Assembly: GCF_027214045.1 (NCBI RefSeq)
Contig: NZ_JAPWHE010000001.1
Span: 809,482-873,481 of the forward strand
Source: Castellaniella denitrificans
Lineage (GTDB): Bacteria > Pseudomonadota > Gammaproteobacteria > Burkholderiales > Burkholderiaceae_B
DNA length: 64,000 nt
Direction of reading: 5' to 3'
Both the position numbers and the translations under genes were made by a program. How positions within the stretch are numbered: the stretch's first letter is position 1; each line of letters starts with the position of its first letter. The notes beneath the pieces are model-generated. The model was not told the origin of the DNA and searched no databases. It was given only the letters and a program-made list of their open reading frames with translations. This document shows positions 28,164 to 37,408 of this stretch, piece after piece.

Positions 28164-29438
28164 TCAATACAGCAGGTTGGGCAGGGCCATGCTGAACCAG
28201 GGCACATACGTGATGACGATCAGGGCGATGATCATCAGAATGATGGTCGGCAGCGCCGCGCGGAACACCTGGAACAGCGTCATGCCCGAAATCGTCATGG
28301 CCACGAACAGGTTCAGGCCCACCGGCGGCGTCAACATGCCGACCGACAGGTTCACCAGCGTGATGACGCCGAAATGAACAGCGTCCACGCCGACCTGGGC
28401 GGCGATCGGCTGCATCAGGGGCGCCAGCACGATGATGGCCGACGCGCTGTCCAGGAACATGCCTGCCACCAGCATGATCAGGTTGAACAGCATCAGGATG
28501 ACGATCGGCGAATCCGTCCCGGACAGGACTTCGGCCGCCAGCTTGGACGGCGCGCCGGTACTGGCCAGGATCCAGGAAAATGCCGAGGCGCCCGCCGTGA
28601 TCAGCAACAGGGTGCCGGACAACACACCGGTGTTGCGCAGGATGGTCAGGGAGGCCCGCAGGGAAATCGTGCGGTAGACCACGGCCCCCACGAACCAGCC
28701 GTACAGGCAGGCGGCCGCGGCGGATTCCGTCGGCGTGAACAGGCCGGTGTAGATGCCGCCCAGCAACAGCACGGGCAGACCCATCCCCCAGAGCGACCGG
28801 CCGACGGCTTCCCGGACTTGCTTCAGGCTGGGGAAGGGCTCGCGCGGATAGCGACGCAGGGTCGCATACCAGCAGCAGTACGCGATCAACAGCGTCGCGA
28901 TCAGAATGGCCGGCAGCACGCCCGCGGCGAACAGCTTGCCCACCGAGGAACCCGTGACCGAGCCATAGATGATCAGGGCGATGCTGGGCGGCACGATCGG
29001 GCCCAGCGTGCCGGCCGTCGTGATCAGGCCGATGGCGAAGAACTTGTTGTAGCCGGCCGCCACCAGCGCCGGAAACATGATGCTGCCGATGGCGATCACG
29101 GTCGCGGGGCTGGACCCCGAGATCGAGCCGAAGAACAGGCAGGCCAGCACGGTGGCGGCGCCCAGGCCGCCGGGCAGCCAGCCGACCAGGGCGCGGGCCA
29201 GGCCGATGAGCCGGTCCGACAGGCCGCCGATGCGCATCAGCTCGGCCGCCAGGATGAAGAAGGGAATGGACATCAGGGAAAAGTTGTTCATCCCCGAGAA
29301 CATGCGCATCGGCACGACCAGCGGGTCGATCGTGCCGAAGCCTTTGAGCGCCAGCGCCACGGCCAGCGACAGGGACGCGAAGATCGGCAGGCCGAACAGC
29401 AGCAGCGCGAAGAAAATGGGAACCAGGGCGGCAATCAT
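28164..29438 (-). CDS. TRAP transporter large permease (DctM)
   Basis: The 424-residue ion-coupled translocation subunit of a TRAP importer, with about twelve membrane helices. SIPFFILAAELMRIGGLSDRLIGLARALVGWLPGGLG and GIITPTESAAAA-like GLFTPTESAAAACLYG are standard DctM segments. It lies between dctQ and the RidA-like gene on the same strand. Confidence 0.95.
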   Translation of the reverse strand: MIAALVPIFFALLLFGLPIFASLSLAVALALKGFGTIDPLVVPMRMFSGMNNFSLMSIPFFILAAELMRIGGLSDRLIGLARALVGWLPGGLGAATVLACLFFGSISGSSPATVIAIGSIMFPALVAAGYNKFFAIGLITTAGTLGPIVPPSIALIIYGSVTGSSVGKLFAAGVLPAILIATLLIAYCCWYATLRRYPREPFPSLKQVREAVGRSLWGMGLPVLLLGGIYTGLFTPTESAAAACLYGWFVGAVVYRTISLRASLTILRNTGVLSGTLLLITAGASAFSWILASTGAPSKLAAEVLSGTDSPIVILMLFNLIMLVAGMFLDSASAIIVLAPLMQPIAAQVGVDAVHFGVITLVNLSVGMLTPPVGLNLFVAMTISGMTLFQVFRAALPTIILMIIALIVITYVPWFSMALPNLLY

Positions 29439-29494
29439 GGGATTTCTCTATCCGTTTGTATGACTGTGCGGAACGGGCGGCGCGAACGCCGCGC

Positions 29495-30007
29495 TCAGCC
29501 CGCCGAACTCATGTCGATGGCCAGGGGCCGGTACTCCTGGCCCGTGAGCATGCTCCACAGGATCCACAGGTAGCGCAGCCCCATGAAGGCGCCCGAGATC
29601 GGGATGACCATGTAGACGTACCCGACCGGAATGCGCATGGCCGGGGAGAGCTGGTTCATGTTCAGCGTGTTGATCGCCAGGCGGCCGCCGTAATAGACCA
29701 GGACCACGGCGAATGCCAGGCCCAGGAGGCTCGCCAGGTAGCGCAGCACCCGGGCCAGCCGGGGCCCCACCATCAGGGGCAGGATCTCGACGCAGATGTG
29801 CGCCGCGTAGCGCACGCCCATGCTGCAGGTCAGGAAGCTCATCATGATGAGCGTGTACAGCACGGTCTCCTCGGACCAGTACAGCGAGTTGTTGAACACG
29901 TAGCGCGCGATGACCTGGACGATGGCCACGCAGGTGGCCACCAGCATCAGCACGATCATGGCGAACGACTCGACGCGGTCGAGGCACCGGTTGATTCCCG
30001 CAAGCAT
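29495..30007 (-). CDS. TRAP transporter small permease (DctQ)
   Basis: A 170-residue subunit with four predicted membrane helices (for example FAMIVLMLVATCVAIVQVIARYVFN). The motif W-S-E-E around SLYWSEETVLYT and the G-V-RYAAHI segment are typical of DctQ. AGGAGA precedes the ATG by five bases. It lies between dctP and dctM. Confidence 0.93.
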   Translation of the reverse strand: MLAGINRCLDRVESFAMIVLMLVATCVAIVQVIARYVFNNSLYWSEETVLYTLIMMSFLTCSMGVRYAAHICVEILPLMVGPRLARVLRYLASLLGLAFAVVLVYYGGRLAINTLNMNQLSPAMRIPVGYVYMVIPISGAFMGLRYLWILWSMLTGQEYRPLAIDMSSAG

Positions 30008-30033
30008 GGGCGTCTCCTGGGAGAAGGTCGGGA

Positions 30034-31029
30034 TCAGTTCACCGCGGCGGCCTTGAGCGCGCGCTGCAGCAATTCCGGCGTGATGTTGGCCTCGAACTGC
30101 TTGTAGATCGGCTCGGAACGCTCGATGAACTTCTGGCGCCCCTCGTCCGTGAGTTCGACGATCTGGATCTGGCCCTTGATCTTCTCCAGGATCTGGCCCT
30201 CGTCCTGCTTGGTCAATTCACGGCCGTAGTCCCGCGCGACGTCGAACGCATCGGCCATGACCTTCTGCAGGTCCGCCGGCAGGGATTCCCAGGCGTCCTT
30301 GTTCATCACGGCCGCATAGGTGTGGTACGCGTGGCCGGTCAGGGTCATGTATTTCTGGACTTCGTAGAACTTCATCGAGTCGATGTTGGCCAGCGGGTTT
30401 TCCTGCCCCTCGACCACCCCCTGCTGCAGGCCGTTGTAGACCTCGGTGTACGCCATCGCCGTGGGATTGGCGCCCCAGGCCCGGTAGGTCGCCAGGATGG
30501 TCGGGGCCTGCAGCGTGCGCATCTTGATGTTCTTCAGATCGTCGGGCTGGTTGATCTCGCGGATGTTGTTGGTGATGTTGCGGAATCCGGCGCCCCAGTA
30601 GTTCACGCCGTGCAGATTGCTCTTTTCCAGCGTACCCAGCAGCTCGCGGCCCACTTCGCCGTCCAGCAATTGCTTCATCGACTGCTCGCCCTTGATCAGG
30701 TAGGGCAGGTCGAACAGGAACATCTTGGGCTCGAAATTGGCCAGGTTGCCGGTCGGCGGGATCGCGATGTGCACCAGCCCCATCTGGGTCTGCTCGATGA
30801 TTTCCACGTCGCCGCCCAGCTGCGCGGCGGGCCGGACGTTGATTTCAATGCGACCGTTGGAATTCTTCTCGACTTCTTCCTTGAACTTGACCGCTGCGCG
30901 CGCATTGGGCGTCTGCTCGGTCAGCACATGGGCGAAGGTGAAGGTGTAGTCCGCGGCCTGGGCCAGCGAAACGCTGACCAGGGCGCCGGCGATGCCGAGG
31001 GAAAGCTTGCCGATGGGGAAACGGATCAT
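30034..31029 (-). CDS. TRAP transporter substrate-binding protein (DctP)
   Basis: Periplasmic receptor, 331 residues, with a signal peptide cleaved near SLAQAAD (~26). AAGGAG lies 6 bases before the ATG. The family arginine that binds the ligand carboxylate is in KMRTLQAPT, and NPTAMAYTEVYNGLQQGVVEGQENP is a clear DctP signature. The ligand is thus a carboxylate; the neighbouring amidase and asparaginase suggest that it carries an amide or amine. Confidence 0.94.
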   Translation of the reverse strand: MIRFPIGKLSLGIAGALVSVSLAQAADYTFTFAHVLTEQTPNARAAVKFKEEVEKNSNGRIEINVRPAAQLGGDVEIIEQTQMGLVHIAIPPTGNLANFEPKMFLFDLPYLIKGEQSMKQLLDGEVGRELLGTLEKSNLHGVNYWGAGFRNITNNIREINQPDDLKNIKMRTLQAPTILATYRAWGANPTAMAYTEVYNGLQQGVVEGQENPLANIDSMKFYEVQKYMTLTGHAYHTYAAVMNKDAWESLPADLQKVMADAFDVARDYGRELTKQDEGQILEKIKGQIQIVELTDEGRQKFIERSEPIYKQFEANITPELLQRALKAAAVN

Positions 31030-31078
31030 GTCTCACTCCTTGTCTGTCTATCGAGGGGGTAACGAAAAAATGAAAAGC

Positions 31079-32476
31079 TCACTGCGGGAAACGCGGGGAA
31101 CCCAGTACGTCGACGGGCTTCCCCAGATGGGATTCGATCAGCAGGGCGGCGGCCAGCAGGCGCTCCTCGGCCCCCGGCGGGGCCATCAGCTGCAGCCCGA
31201 CCGGCATGCCCTGGGCATCCAGCCCGATCGGCAGCGTCAGCGCGCACAGCCCCAGCAGATTGGCCATGCTGGTGTTGCGCAGCACCAGCATGTTGGCGCG
31301 GCGATAGGCCTCGGGGTCCTGGATCGCGTCCAGGCGCGGCGGCGTGATGGCCACAGTGGGCATCGCCAGCACATCGGCCATGCCGAAAGCGGTCGAGGCC
31401 CGACGCGCGGCTTCGCGCAAGGTGCGCACGCGCAGCAGATAGTCGACCGACGACAGGGACTCGGCGCCTTCGACGCGCAGCCGCACCACGGGATCCAGGC
31501 GGTCCATCCGGTCAGGCAGCTCGGCCTTCAGAAAGGCGCAGAACTCGGGGGCCGCCAGACCGCCCTGGCGGAAAATCGCATAAGCCTCGGTGCAACCGGG
31601 CAGTTCGACACCGCGCACGGACGCGCCCAAGGCCGCCAACTGCGTCATGACCCGGTCATAGACCTCCACGACGGCGGGGTCGGCATCGTCCAGGAAAAAA
31701 GCATCCGCCCGTCCCAGGCGCAGACAGGACATCGCGGCCGGCACGGCAATCGGCGCCGACGTCCGCCCAAGGCTTTGCTCGATGGCCCGGAAGCCGAATG
31801 CCAGATCCTCCACCGAGCGCGCCAGGATGCCCGGCGTATCCAGGCTGGGCGACAGGGGCACGATGCCTTCCTGCGGCCAGCGGCCATGCGTCGGCTTCAG
31901 ACCCGCCTGGCCGGTGACCGAGGCGGGGATCCGCACGGAGCCCGCAGTATCGGTGCCCAACGCCAGCACGGCGGACCCCTGCGCCAGCGAGACGCCCGCG
32001 CCGGAGCTGGAACCGCCCGGAATGCGATGTTCGTCGGTTTTCCAGGGGTTGCGCGGCGTGCCCCAGTGGGCATTCACGCCGATGCCGCCGAATGCGAACT
32101 CCACCGTGTGGGTCTTGCCCATGACCGGGGCCAACTGACGCTCCAGCCCGCCCATCAGGGGTCCGGGCCGTTCCCAGTCAGGCCCCAGGGGTTCGACCGA
32201 ACCGGCGAAGGTGGGCAGGCCTCGCACGGCATACAGGTCCTTGACCGACACGGGCAGGCCCATGAGCGGTCCCAGGTCGATGCCGCGCGTCAGCAACCGG
32301 TCCGCCAGATCCGCCGTGGCGATCGCGCCCTCGCCGTTCCAGGTCTTGTAAGCCTGCAGGACAGGCTCGTGCCGGTGATGATTTTCCTCGCAGTGGCGCG
32401 CCAGATCCGCCGCCGACCAGTCCCCCCGGCGCAGGCCGTTGCTCAACTGCTCGAGAGAAAGATGCGTCAGATCCAT
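31079..32476 (-). CDS. Amidase signature family hydrolase
   Basis: Ser-cisSer-Lys amidase of 465 residues. The ATG at 32476 has AAGGGGG upstream and is preferred over ATG 32536. K79 (PVSVKDLY), the serine cluster 156-158 (GGSSSGAG) and the nucleophile S180 (DTAGSVRIPAS) complete the triad. It is the first gene of the minus-strand unit running through the TRAP genes, with LysR divergent, so it probably acts on the transported amide. The substrate is unknown; a GatA role is unlikely as no gatB/gatC is adjacent. Confidence 0.91.
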   Translation of the reverse strand: MDLTHLSLEQLSNGLRRGDWSAADLARHCEENHHRHEPVLQAYKTWNGEGAIATADLADRLLTRGIDLGPLMGLPVSVKDLYAVRGLPTFAGSVEPLGPDWERPGPLMGGLERQLAPVMGKTHTVEFAFGGIGVNAHWGTPRNPWKTDEHRIPGGSSSGAGVSLAQGSAVLALGTDTAGSVRIPASVTGQAGLKPTHGRWPQEGIVPLSPSLDTPGILARSVEDLAFGFRAIEQSLGRTSAPIAVPAAMSCLRLGRADAFFLDDADPAVVEVYDRVMTQLAALGASVRGVELPGCTEAYAIFRQGGLAAPEFCAFLKAELPDRMDRLDPVVRLRVEGAESLSSVDYLLRVRTLREAARRASTAFGMADVLAMPTVAITPPRLDAIQDPEAYRRANMLVLRNTSMANLLGLCALTLPIGLDAQGMPVGLQLMAPPGAEERLLAAALLIESHLGKPVDVLGSPRFPQ

Positions 32477-32588
32477 GGAGGCCCCCTTGCCCGCTGCGTG
32501 CCGCGGTCCGGGCATGGATGCCGTCGGCCGCGTCATTTTCGATTCTGGGGTGACTATATAAAGAAGCTTTCCAGCCTACAATTCCCAT

Positions 32589-32602
32589 ACTGTTAAAACA
32601 GT
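32589..32602. promoter_or_regulatory. Palindrome in the amidase / lysR divergent promoter
   Basis: ACTGTT-AA-AACAGT lies 12 bases before the lysR start in the 137-bp divergent region. Position and symmetry suit a LysR autoregulatory site. No second copy was seen. Confidence 0.45.
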
Positions 32603-32613
32603 TTTTATGAATC

Positions 32614-33579
32614 ATGAAAGAAAACCTGACCATCGACGCCCTGCGGGTGTTCTGCGAGGCGGCCCGCTACCAGAGCTTTTCCCAGGCGGCACGGATGATC
32701 GGCAGTTCGCCCGCCTACGTCACGAAGCACATCAAACTGCTGGAGTCCGAGCTGGACACGCTCCTGTTCCACCGCACCACCCGCCAGGTGACGCTCACCG
32801 AGCAGGGCGAACAGGCCCACGCCATGGCCCTGCGGATCCTGCAGGATGTGGAACAACTGCACGACAGGATCGCCCAGTTCAAGAGCGAGCCCCGGGGCAC
32901 GCTGAGGATATCGACCAGCATGGGCTTCGGACGCCAGGTGGTGGCCCCCGCCCTGGCCGACTTTTCCCTGCGCTACCCCGCCATCCAGATCAAGCTGGAC
33001 ATCCTCGACCAATTGGTCAACATGACCAAGGAACAATACGACCTGGACATCCGCATCGGGGACATGATCGATCCGAACTACATCGCGCGCCATCTGGCGG
33101 ACAATCACCGCATCCTGTGCGCCGCGCCGTCGTACCTGGAGCGGCACGGCAGGCCCCGCGGACTGCAGGACCTGCCGCGCCACAACTGCCTGATCGTGCG
33201 CGAACGCGACCATCCCGTGGGCATCTGGTCCCTGTCGCGCAAAGATGTCATCACCACCGTCAAGGTCGGCGGCTCTCTGGTCACCAACAACGGCGAGATC
33301 GCCCTGGCCTGGGCCTTGGCGGGCCACGGCATCGTCCTGCGCTCGCTCTGGGACGCCCGCAGGCACCTGGAAACGGGTGCGCTCGTCCACATCCTGCCAA
33401 GCTACCGTCAGAACGCCGGCATCTGGGCGGTCTATCCGCAACGGCTGGACAATTCCGCCAAGGTCAAGGCCTGCATCGAACACCTGCAAGCGTATTTCTC
33501 GCCCCGGGCATCGGACGCCTTGGCCGACGCCCCTCCCTACCAATCCAGCGGCAGGGAAACCCGCGCACCCACGCCGTAG
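32614..33579 (+). CDS. LysR-type regulator of the amidase-TRAP cluster
   Basis: A 321-residue regulator with HTH residues in YQSFSQAARMIGSSPAYVTKHIKLLE and an effector domain beginning LRISTSMGFGRQVVAP. It belongs to the large CrgA/DmlR-like group. Divergent placement from the amidase gene makes it the presumed regulator of the uptake unit. Its last 43 bases overlap the convergent beta-barrel gene, and its C-terminal tail (~300-321) is proline-rich and poorly conserved. Confidence 0.9.
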   Translation: MKENLTIDALRVFCEAARYQSFSQAARMIGSSPAYVTKHIKLLESELDTLLFHRTTRQVTLTEQGEQAHAMALRILQDVEQLHDRIAQFKSEPRGTLRISTSMGFGRQVVAPALADFSLRYPAIQIKLDILDQLVNMTKEQYDLDIRIGDMIDPNYIARHLADNHRILCAAPSYLERHGRPRGLQDLPRHNCLIVRERDHPVGIWSLSRKDVITTVKVGGSLVTNNGEIALAWALAGHGIVLRSLWDARRHLETGALVHILPSYRQNAGIWAVYPQRLDNSAKVKACIEHLQAYFSPRASDALADAPPYQSSGRETRAPTP

Positions 33580-34670
33580 TCCCCGGACGTCAGGTCGCGG
33601 TTCGTTTCCAGGCGCACTCTCAGATGCGGGCCGTAGCGAAAACCGTGGACCAGGCCGACCCGTTCGTCCAGACTGCCCGCCGCGTCCACCCGCCGCTCGA
33701 ATGAACCGCTGAGCGAACCCCAGCGGCCCGCCGCCAGATCCAGTCGCCACTGGTTGCTGACGCAGTCGCAGCCGACCTGGCCGCTGCCGTACGCGGCCAG
33801 GTCGGCATAGCCGTTTCCCTGCCGCGCGTTCACCCAGGACAGGTCCCAGCCCGGATGCAAGCCCAGGGTATAGCCCAGTTGGCGGCGCCAGCCCTGGGAC
33901 ATCGGGCGCTGAGAGCCGGATACTCCGAACCGCCAGGCGCCCGCGTCTCCCATGGAATAATCGCCGCCGACGCCCAGCGCCGTCAGGCCCGGGGTGCGCT
34001 GCAGTCGCGAGGCCAGAATCAGGTCGCTGTCCAGGGCGTAGCGCGTGCTTGCATCGATCGCGACCGGTCCGTACGCCAGGTCGCCCTCGGCTGCCGGACG
34101 GCTTGCCTGTCCGTCCAGGGCGCCGGCCACCACGGCGTAGTCCCAGGATCCGGCGGGCAGACGATCCTGGGTGACGGACCGTGCCAGACCCACCCCGGCA
34201 AGATGCACGGACCGCCCCAAACCCGGGGCGCCGGACGCCGTATTGCCCAGGGTCAGGCGATAGCCGGCGGAACTGCGATAACGCCAATTCCGCGCACCCA
34301 ATGACCAGGCATCCAGACCCGTGGAAGGCACCGTGCCGAGCCTGTCCGGCGGTTCGGCCGGGTCGGCGGCCGTACCGAACCAGCGCAGGCCGACTCCGTC
34401 CGGCCGGTAGCGGTAGCCTTCCGCGCGACCGTCCAGGAACAGCACGTCGTAGCGGATGTCCGAATCCGAATCCGATGCCGCGCCGGACGCACCCGCATCC
34501 GGCGCGACATCGGACGGCGTGTCCCGGGGCACGTCGGGAACGGCGTAGCGCTGGGGGGCGAGATCGATGAGGGCCGGATCCGTGCCGGCCGCCTGCCAGG
34601 CGCGGGCCGGGGCAAGACAGGCGCCGCACAGCAGGACCGACGCGGCCAACGGCCGGATGAAGCGATTCAT
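33537..34670 (-). CDS. Predicted outer-membrane beta-barrel protein of unknown function
   Basis: A 377-residue exported protein. A signal peptide (FIRPLAASVLLCGACLAPARA) precedes an acidic, Ser/Asp-rich linker (~50-72). From about residue 80 on there are many alternating amphipathic strands rich in Tyr, Trp, Gly and Arg (YDVLFLDGRAEGYRYR, WDYAVVAGALDG, HPGWDLSWVNARQ), ending SLPLDW with a terminal aromatic residue, as in outer-membrane barrels. It faintly recalls usher or fimbrial-barrel modules, but no family could be assigned. It is probably transcribed alone, between lysR (convergent) and nrdA (divergent). Confidence 0.65.
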   Translation of the reverse strand: MNRFIRPLAASVLLCGACLAPARAWQAAGTDPALIDLAPQRYAVPDVPRDTPSDVAPDAGASGAASDSDSDIRYDVLFLDGRAEGYRYRPDGVGLRWFGTAADPAEPPDRLGTVPSTGLDAWSLGARNWRYRSSAGYRLTLGNTASGAPGLGRSVHLAGVGLARSVTQDRLPAGSWDYAVVAGALDGQASRPAAEGDLAYGPVAIDASTRYALDSDLILASRLQRTPGLTALGVGGDYSMGDAGAWRFGVSGSQRPMSQGWRRQLGYTLGLHPGWDLSWVNARQGNGYADLAAYGSGQVGCDCVSNQWRLDLAAGRWGSLSGSFERRVDAAGSLDERVGLVHGFRYGPHLRVRLETNRDLTSGDYGVGARVSLPLDW

Positions 34671-34841
34671 GAAGTGACGCGCAGGGAGCCCGGACCACGC
34701 GGATCCGGGGAAATGACACCGGGATTTCGCGGTCCGGAAACCGTCTCGGAATCCCCTGAAGCGGTCCAGGGTATCACGAGCCCGGGAACATTCGAAACCT
34801 CGAAGATGTTTCAGGAAAAGAAATTGCAACGCCGCTTGATC

Positions 34842-34857
34842 ACACCATATATTGTGT
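34842..34857. promoter_or_regulatory. NrdR box 1
   Basis: ACACCATATATTGTGT matches the known NrdR consensus ACACWATATATWGTGT at all but one position. It lies upstream of nrdA and is paired with a second box 31 bases (three helical turns) away. Confidence 0.85.
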
Positions 34858-34872
34858 TTATGATTTCAAACC

Positions 34873-34888
34873 GCACTACATGTAGAAA
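34873..34888. promoter_or_regulatory. NrdR box 2
   Basis: GCACTACATGTAGAAA is a weaker match with an intact CTACATGTAG centre. Its centre lies 31 bases from that of box 1, fitting cooperative NrdR binding. Repression would follow high dATP. Confidence 0.7.
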
Positions 34889-34918
34889 ATAAAGCTTTTC
34901 CACCAAGGACTTCCGGCC

Positions 34919-37384
34919 GTGATCAAGAACATCGTCAAGCGTGATGGGCGCATCGAACCCTATATCCCCAGCAAGCTCAACGGCTGGGGTCGATGGGCCG
35001 CCGCCAATCTGGGCCACAAGGTCGATTGGAGCAGCATCGTCCTGCAGGCCGTCAGCACCATGCCCGAGACGGTCTCCACCGCCGACCTGCAGGAAAAACT
35101 GATCCAGAACTGCCTGGACAAGGACACCTGGTCCTACTACCTGATGGCGGGCCGGCTCTATGCGTCCCACCTGCACAAGATCATCCACGGCCCGTCCATT
35201 CCCACCGTCAAGGCGCTGCACGACCGGATGGTGGCCGACGGGGTGATGGTGCGGATGAACTACACCGACGCCGAATACGCCGAGATCGAATCCTTCATCG
35301 ACCACGAACAGGACTACGATACGCCGCACTTCTCGCTGCACTACATCCGCAAGAAGTACAGCCTGCAGAACCGCGTCACCCGGCAGGAATACGAGACCCA
35401 GCAGTTCGTCTACATGCGCATGGCCATGGCCCTGTCGGAAAACGAACCCGCCGGGCGCCGGATCGACCTGGTGCGGCGCTTCTATACAGAATTCTCCGCC
35501 AAGCGGATCTCGGCGCCGACGCCCAACTACGTCAACCTGGGCACCAAACTGCGCGGCTTCGCCTCGTGCTGCCTGTACGTGGTGGACGACAACGAATCGT
35601 CCCTGGCCATCGGCGACCACATCGCCTACCGCATGACGGCCGCCTCGGCCGGCATCGGCAGCCACCTGATCACCCGCAGCAAGGGCGACCCGGTGCGCGG
35701 CGGCCTGATCCAGCACCAGGGCAAACTGCCCTACCTGGCCTCCCTGGGCAAGGCGGTCCACGCCAACATGCAAGCCGGACGCGGCGGCGCCTGCACCACC
35801 TATTACTCCGGCTTCGACCCCGAGGCCGAGGTCATCGCCTACCTGCGCAACCCGCGCAGTACCGAGGACCGCAAGAACCGCGACCTGCATTACGCGCTGG
35901 TCACCAACAAGCTCTTCGCCGAAAAGGCCGCCCGCAACGAGGAAGCCTTCTCGTTCAACGTACGCACCGCCCCCGAACTCACCCGGTTGTTCTTCGGCCC
36001 CGACTCGGCCGCCTTCAAGCGCGAATACGAACGCCTGGAACGCGATCCCTCTTTCAAGAAGGAATACTTCAAGCCGCGCGACCTGATCCTGACTTCGTTG
36101 AACGAGGCGCTGGAGACCGGCGTGGCCTACCTGGCCAACATCGACGAGATGAACCGCCACACGCCCTTCAAGGAGCCGATCCATTCCAGCAATCTGTGCC
36201 TGGAGATCAGCGAACCCAATCGCCCCTATCAGGAAATGCAGGACCTGTATTCCGACCGCGAGGTCGGTTTCATCACGGTCGAACTGGCCGGCGGCGCGAC
36301 GCAGACTTTCAATTTCAACGCGCCCCTGACCGTCGCGGTCGCCGACTCCACCCTGCCGCGCGTCATCTTCGCCGGCGAGCTGAAGGCGGGCGACGACATC
36401 CTGTCCGATGAGCCGGGCAAGGGCGGCCGGGTCGCCCGCGTGGTCGAGACCCACGAGGAACCCGAAATCGCCCTGTGCTCCCTGGGCGCCATCGCCTACG
36501 ACGCCATCGGCGAGGACGACGACGAGACCTACCAGGAGGCGATGTATCTGACGTTGAAGATGATCGACTACTGCATCCTCAACTCGCACTACGTGCTGCC
36601 CCACGTGGCGGTGACCGCCAAGGCCCGCATGAACGCGGGCGTGGGTCTGATGGGCGTGGCCACCCACATGGCCCGCAAGGGTCTGCGCTACGACACCGCC
36701 GCAGGCCGCGAGGAACTGCACCGCATCGCCGAGCGCCACATGTACCATGCCATCCGCGCCTCTCTGCGCATCAGCAAGGAACGCGGCGTCGCGCCCTGGA
36801 TGCACAAGACCCGCTGGCCCGACGGCTGGCTGCCGATCGACACCTACAATCGCAATGTCGACGAACTGGGCGACTTCCACAATCGCTACGACTGGGAAGC
36901 CCTGCGCACCGAGATCATGCAGAACGGCGGCATCGGCCATTCCTGCCTGGTGGCCTACATGCCGGGCGAATCGTCCTCCAAGGCGCTGGGCAAGCCCAAT
37001 TCTCTCTATCCCGTGCGCGACATCACGCTGAACAAGACCGACGGGTCGGTCACGATCCGCTGGGCCGCGCCCGACAGCGACAACCCGGCCTACTTCTACC
37101 AGTCGGCCTGGGACATTTCCGAGGTCGACATGATCAAGGCCTACGCGGTGTTCCAGAAATTCACCGACCAGGGGATTTCCGCCGACCTGTGGCGCCGCAT
37201 CAAGGACGACGACAAGGTCTCCAGCCGGGAACTGCTCACCCACTACTTCGCCATGGTGAAGTACGGCATGAAGACCCGCTACTACTACAACTCGAACGTG
37301 GCCTCGGACAAGACGCTGGACAACGCCGGCAGCATCCACGACGGCGTGGAGGACAAGATCGTCTGCGAAAGCTGCACGATGTAA
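34919..37384 (+). CDS. nrdA: Ribonucleoside-diphosphate reductase class I, alpha subunit
   Basis: Catalytic subunit that makes deoxyribonucleotides. GTG start at 34919 with AAGGA 9 bases before. The 821-residue protein keeps the active-site N-x-C-x-E motif (C427 in SNLCLE), redox cysteines C217 (FASCCLY) and C520 (EIALCSL), and the C-terminal CESC pair that receives electrons from NrdH. C427 and C520 lie 93 residues apart, against 23 in E. coli NrdA. The extra ~70 residues (about 440-515) include AGELKAGDDIL and resemble half of a Hint-type module, without splicing residues. NrdR boxes lie upstream; nrdB and nrdH follow. Confidence 0.96.
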   Translation: MIKNIVKRDGRIEPYIPSKLNGWGRWAAANLGHKVDWSSIVLQAVSTMPETVSTADLQEKLIQNCLDKDTWSYYLMAGRLYASHLHKIIHGPSIPTVKALHDRMVADGVMVRMNYTDAEYAEIESFIDHEQDYDTPHFSLHYIRKKYSLQNRVTRQEYETQQFVYMRMAMALSENEPAGRRIDLVRRFYTEFSAKRISAPTPNYVNLGTKLRGFASCCLYVVDDNESSLAIGDHIAYRMTAASAGIGSHLITRSKGDPVRGGLIQHQGKLPYLASLGKAVHANMQAGRGGACTTYYSGFDPEAEVIAYLRNPRSTEDRKNRDLHYALVTNKLFAEKAARNEEAFSFNVRTAPELTRLFFGPDSAAFKREYERLERDPSFKKEYFKPRDLILTSLNEALETGVAYLANIDEMNRHTPFKEPIHSSNLCLEISEPNRPYQEMQDLYSDREVGFITVELAGGATQTFNFNAPLTVAVADSTLPRVIFAGELKAGDDILSDEPGKGGRVARVVETHEEPEIALCSLGAIAYDAIGEDDDETYQEAMYLTLKMIDYCILNSHYVLPHVAVTAKARMNAGVGLMGVATHMARKGLRYDTAAGREELHRIAERHMYHAIRASLRISKERGVAPWMHKTRWPDGWLPIDTYNRNVDELGDFHNRYDWEALRTEIMQNGGIGHSCLVAYMPGESSSKALGKPNSLYPVRDITLNKTDGSVTIRWAAPDSDNPAYFYQSAWDISEVDMIKAYAVFQKFTDQGISADLWRRIKDDDKVSSRELLTHYFAMVKYGMKTRYYYNSNVASDKTLDNAGSIHDGVEDKIVCESCTM

Positions 37385-37408
37385 GGTTCGACCGCTTCAC
37401 CCCCTTTC

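Noticed and set aside
36240..36465. A functional intein in NrdA
   Set aside because: The insert is only ~70 residues, without the required first Cys/Ser, the terminal His-Asn and the following nucleophile.
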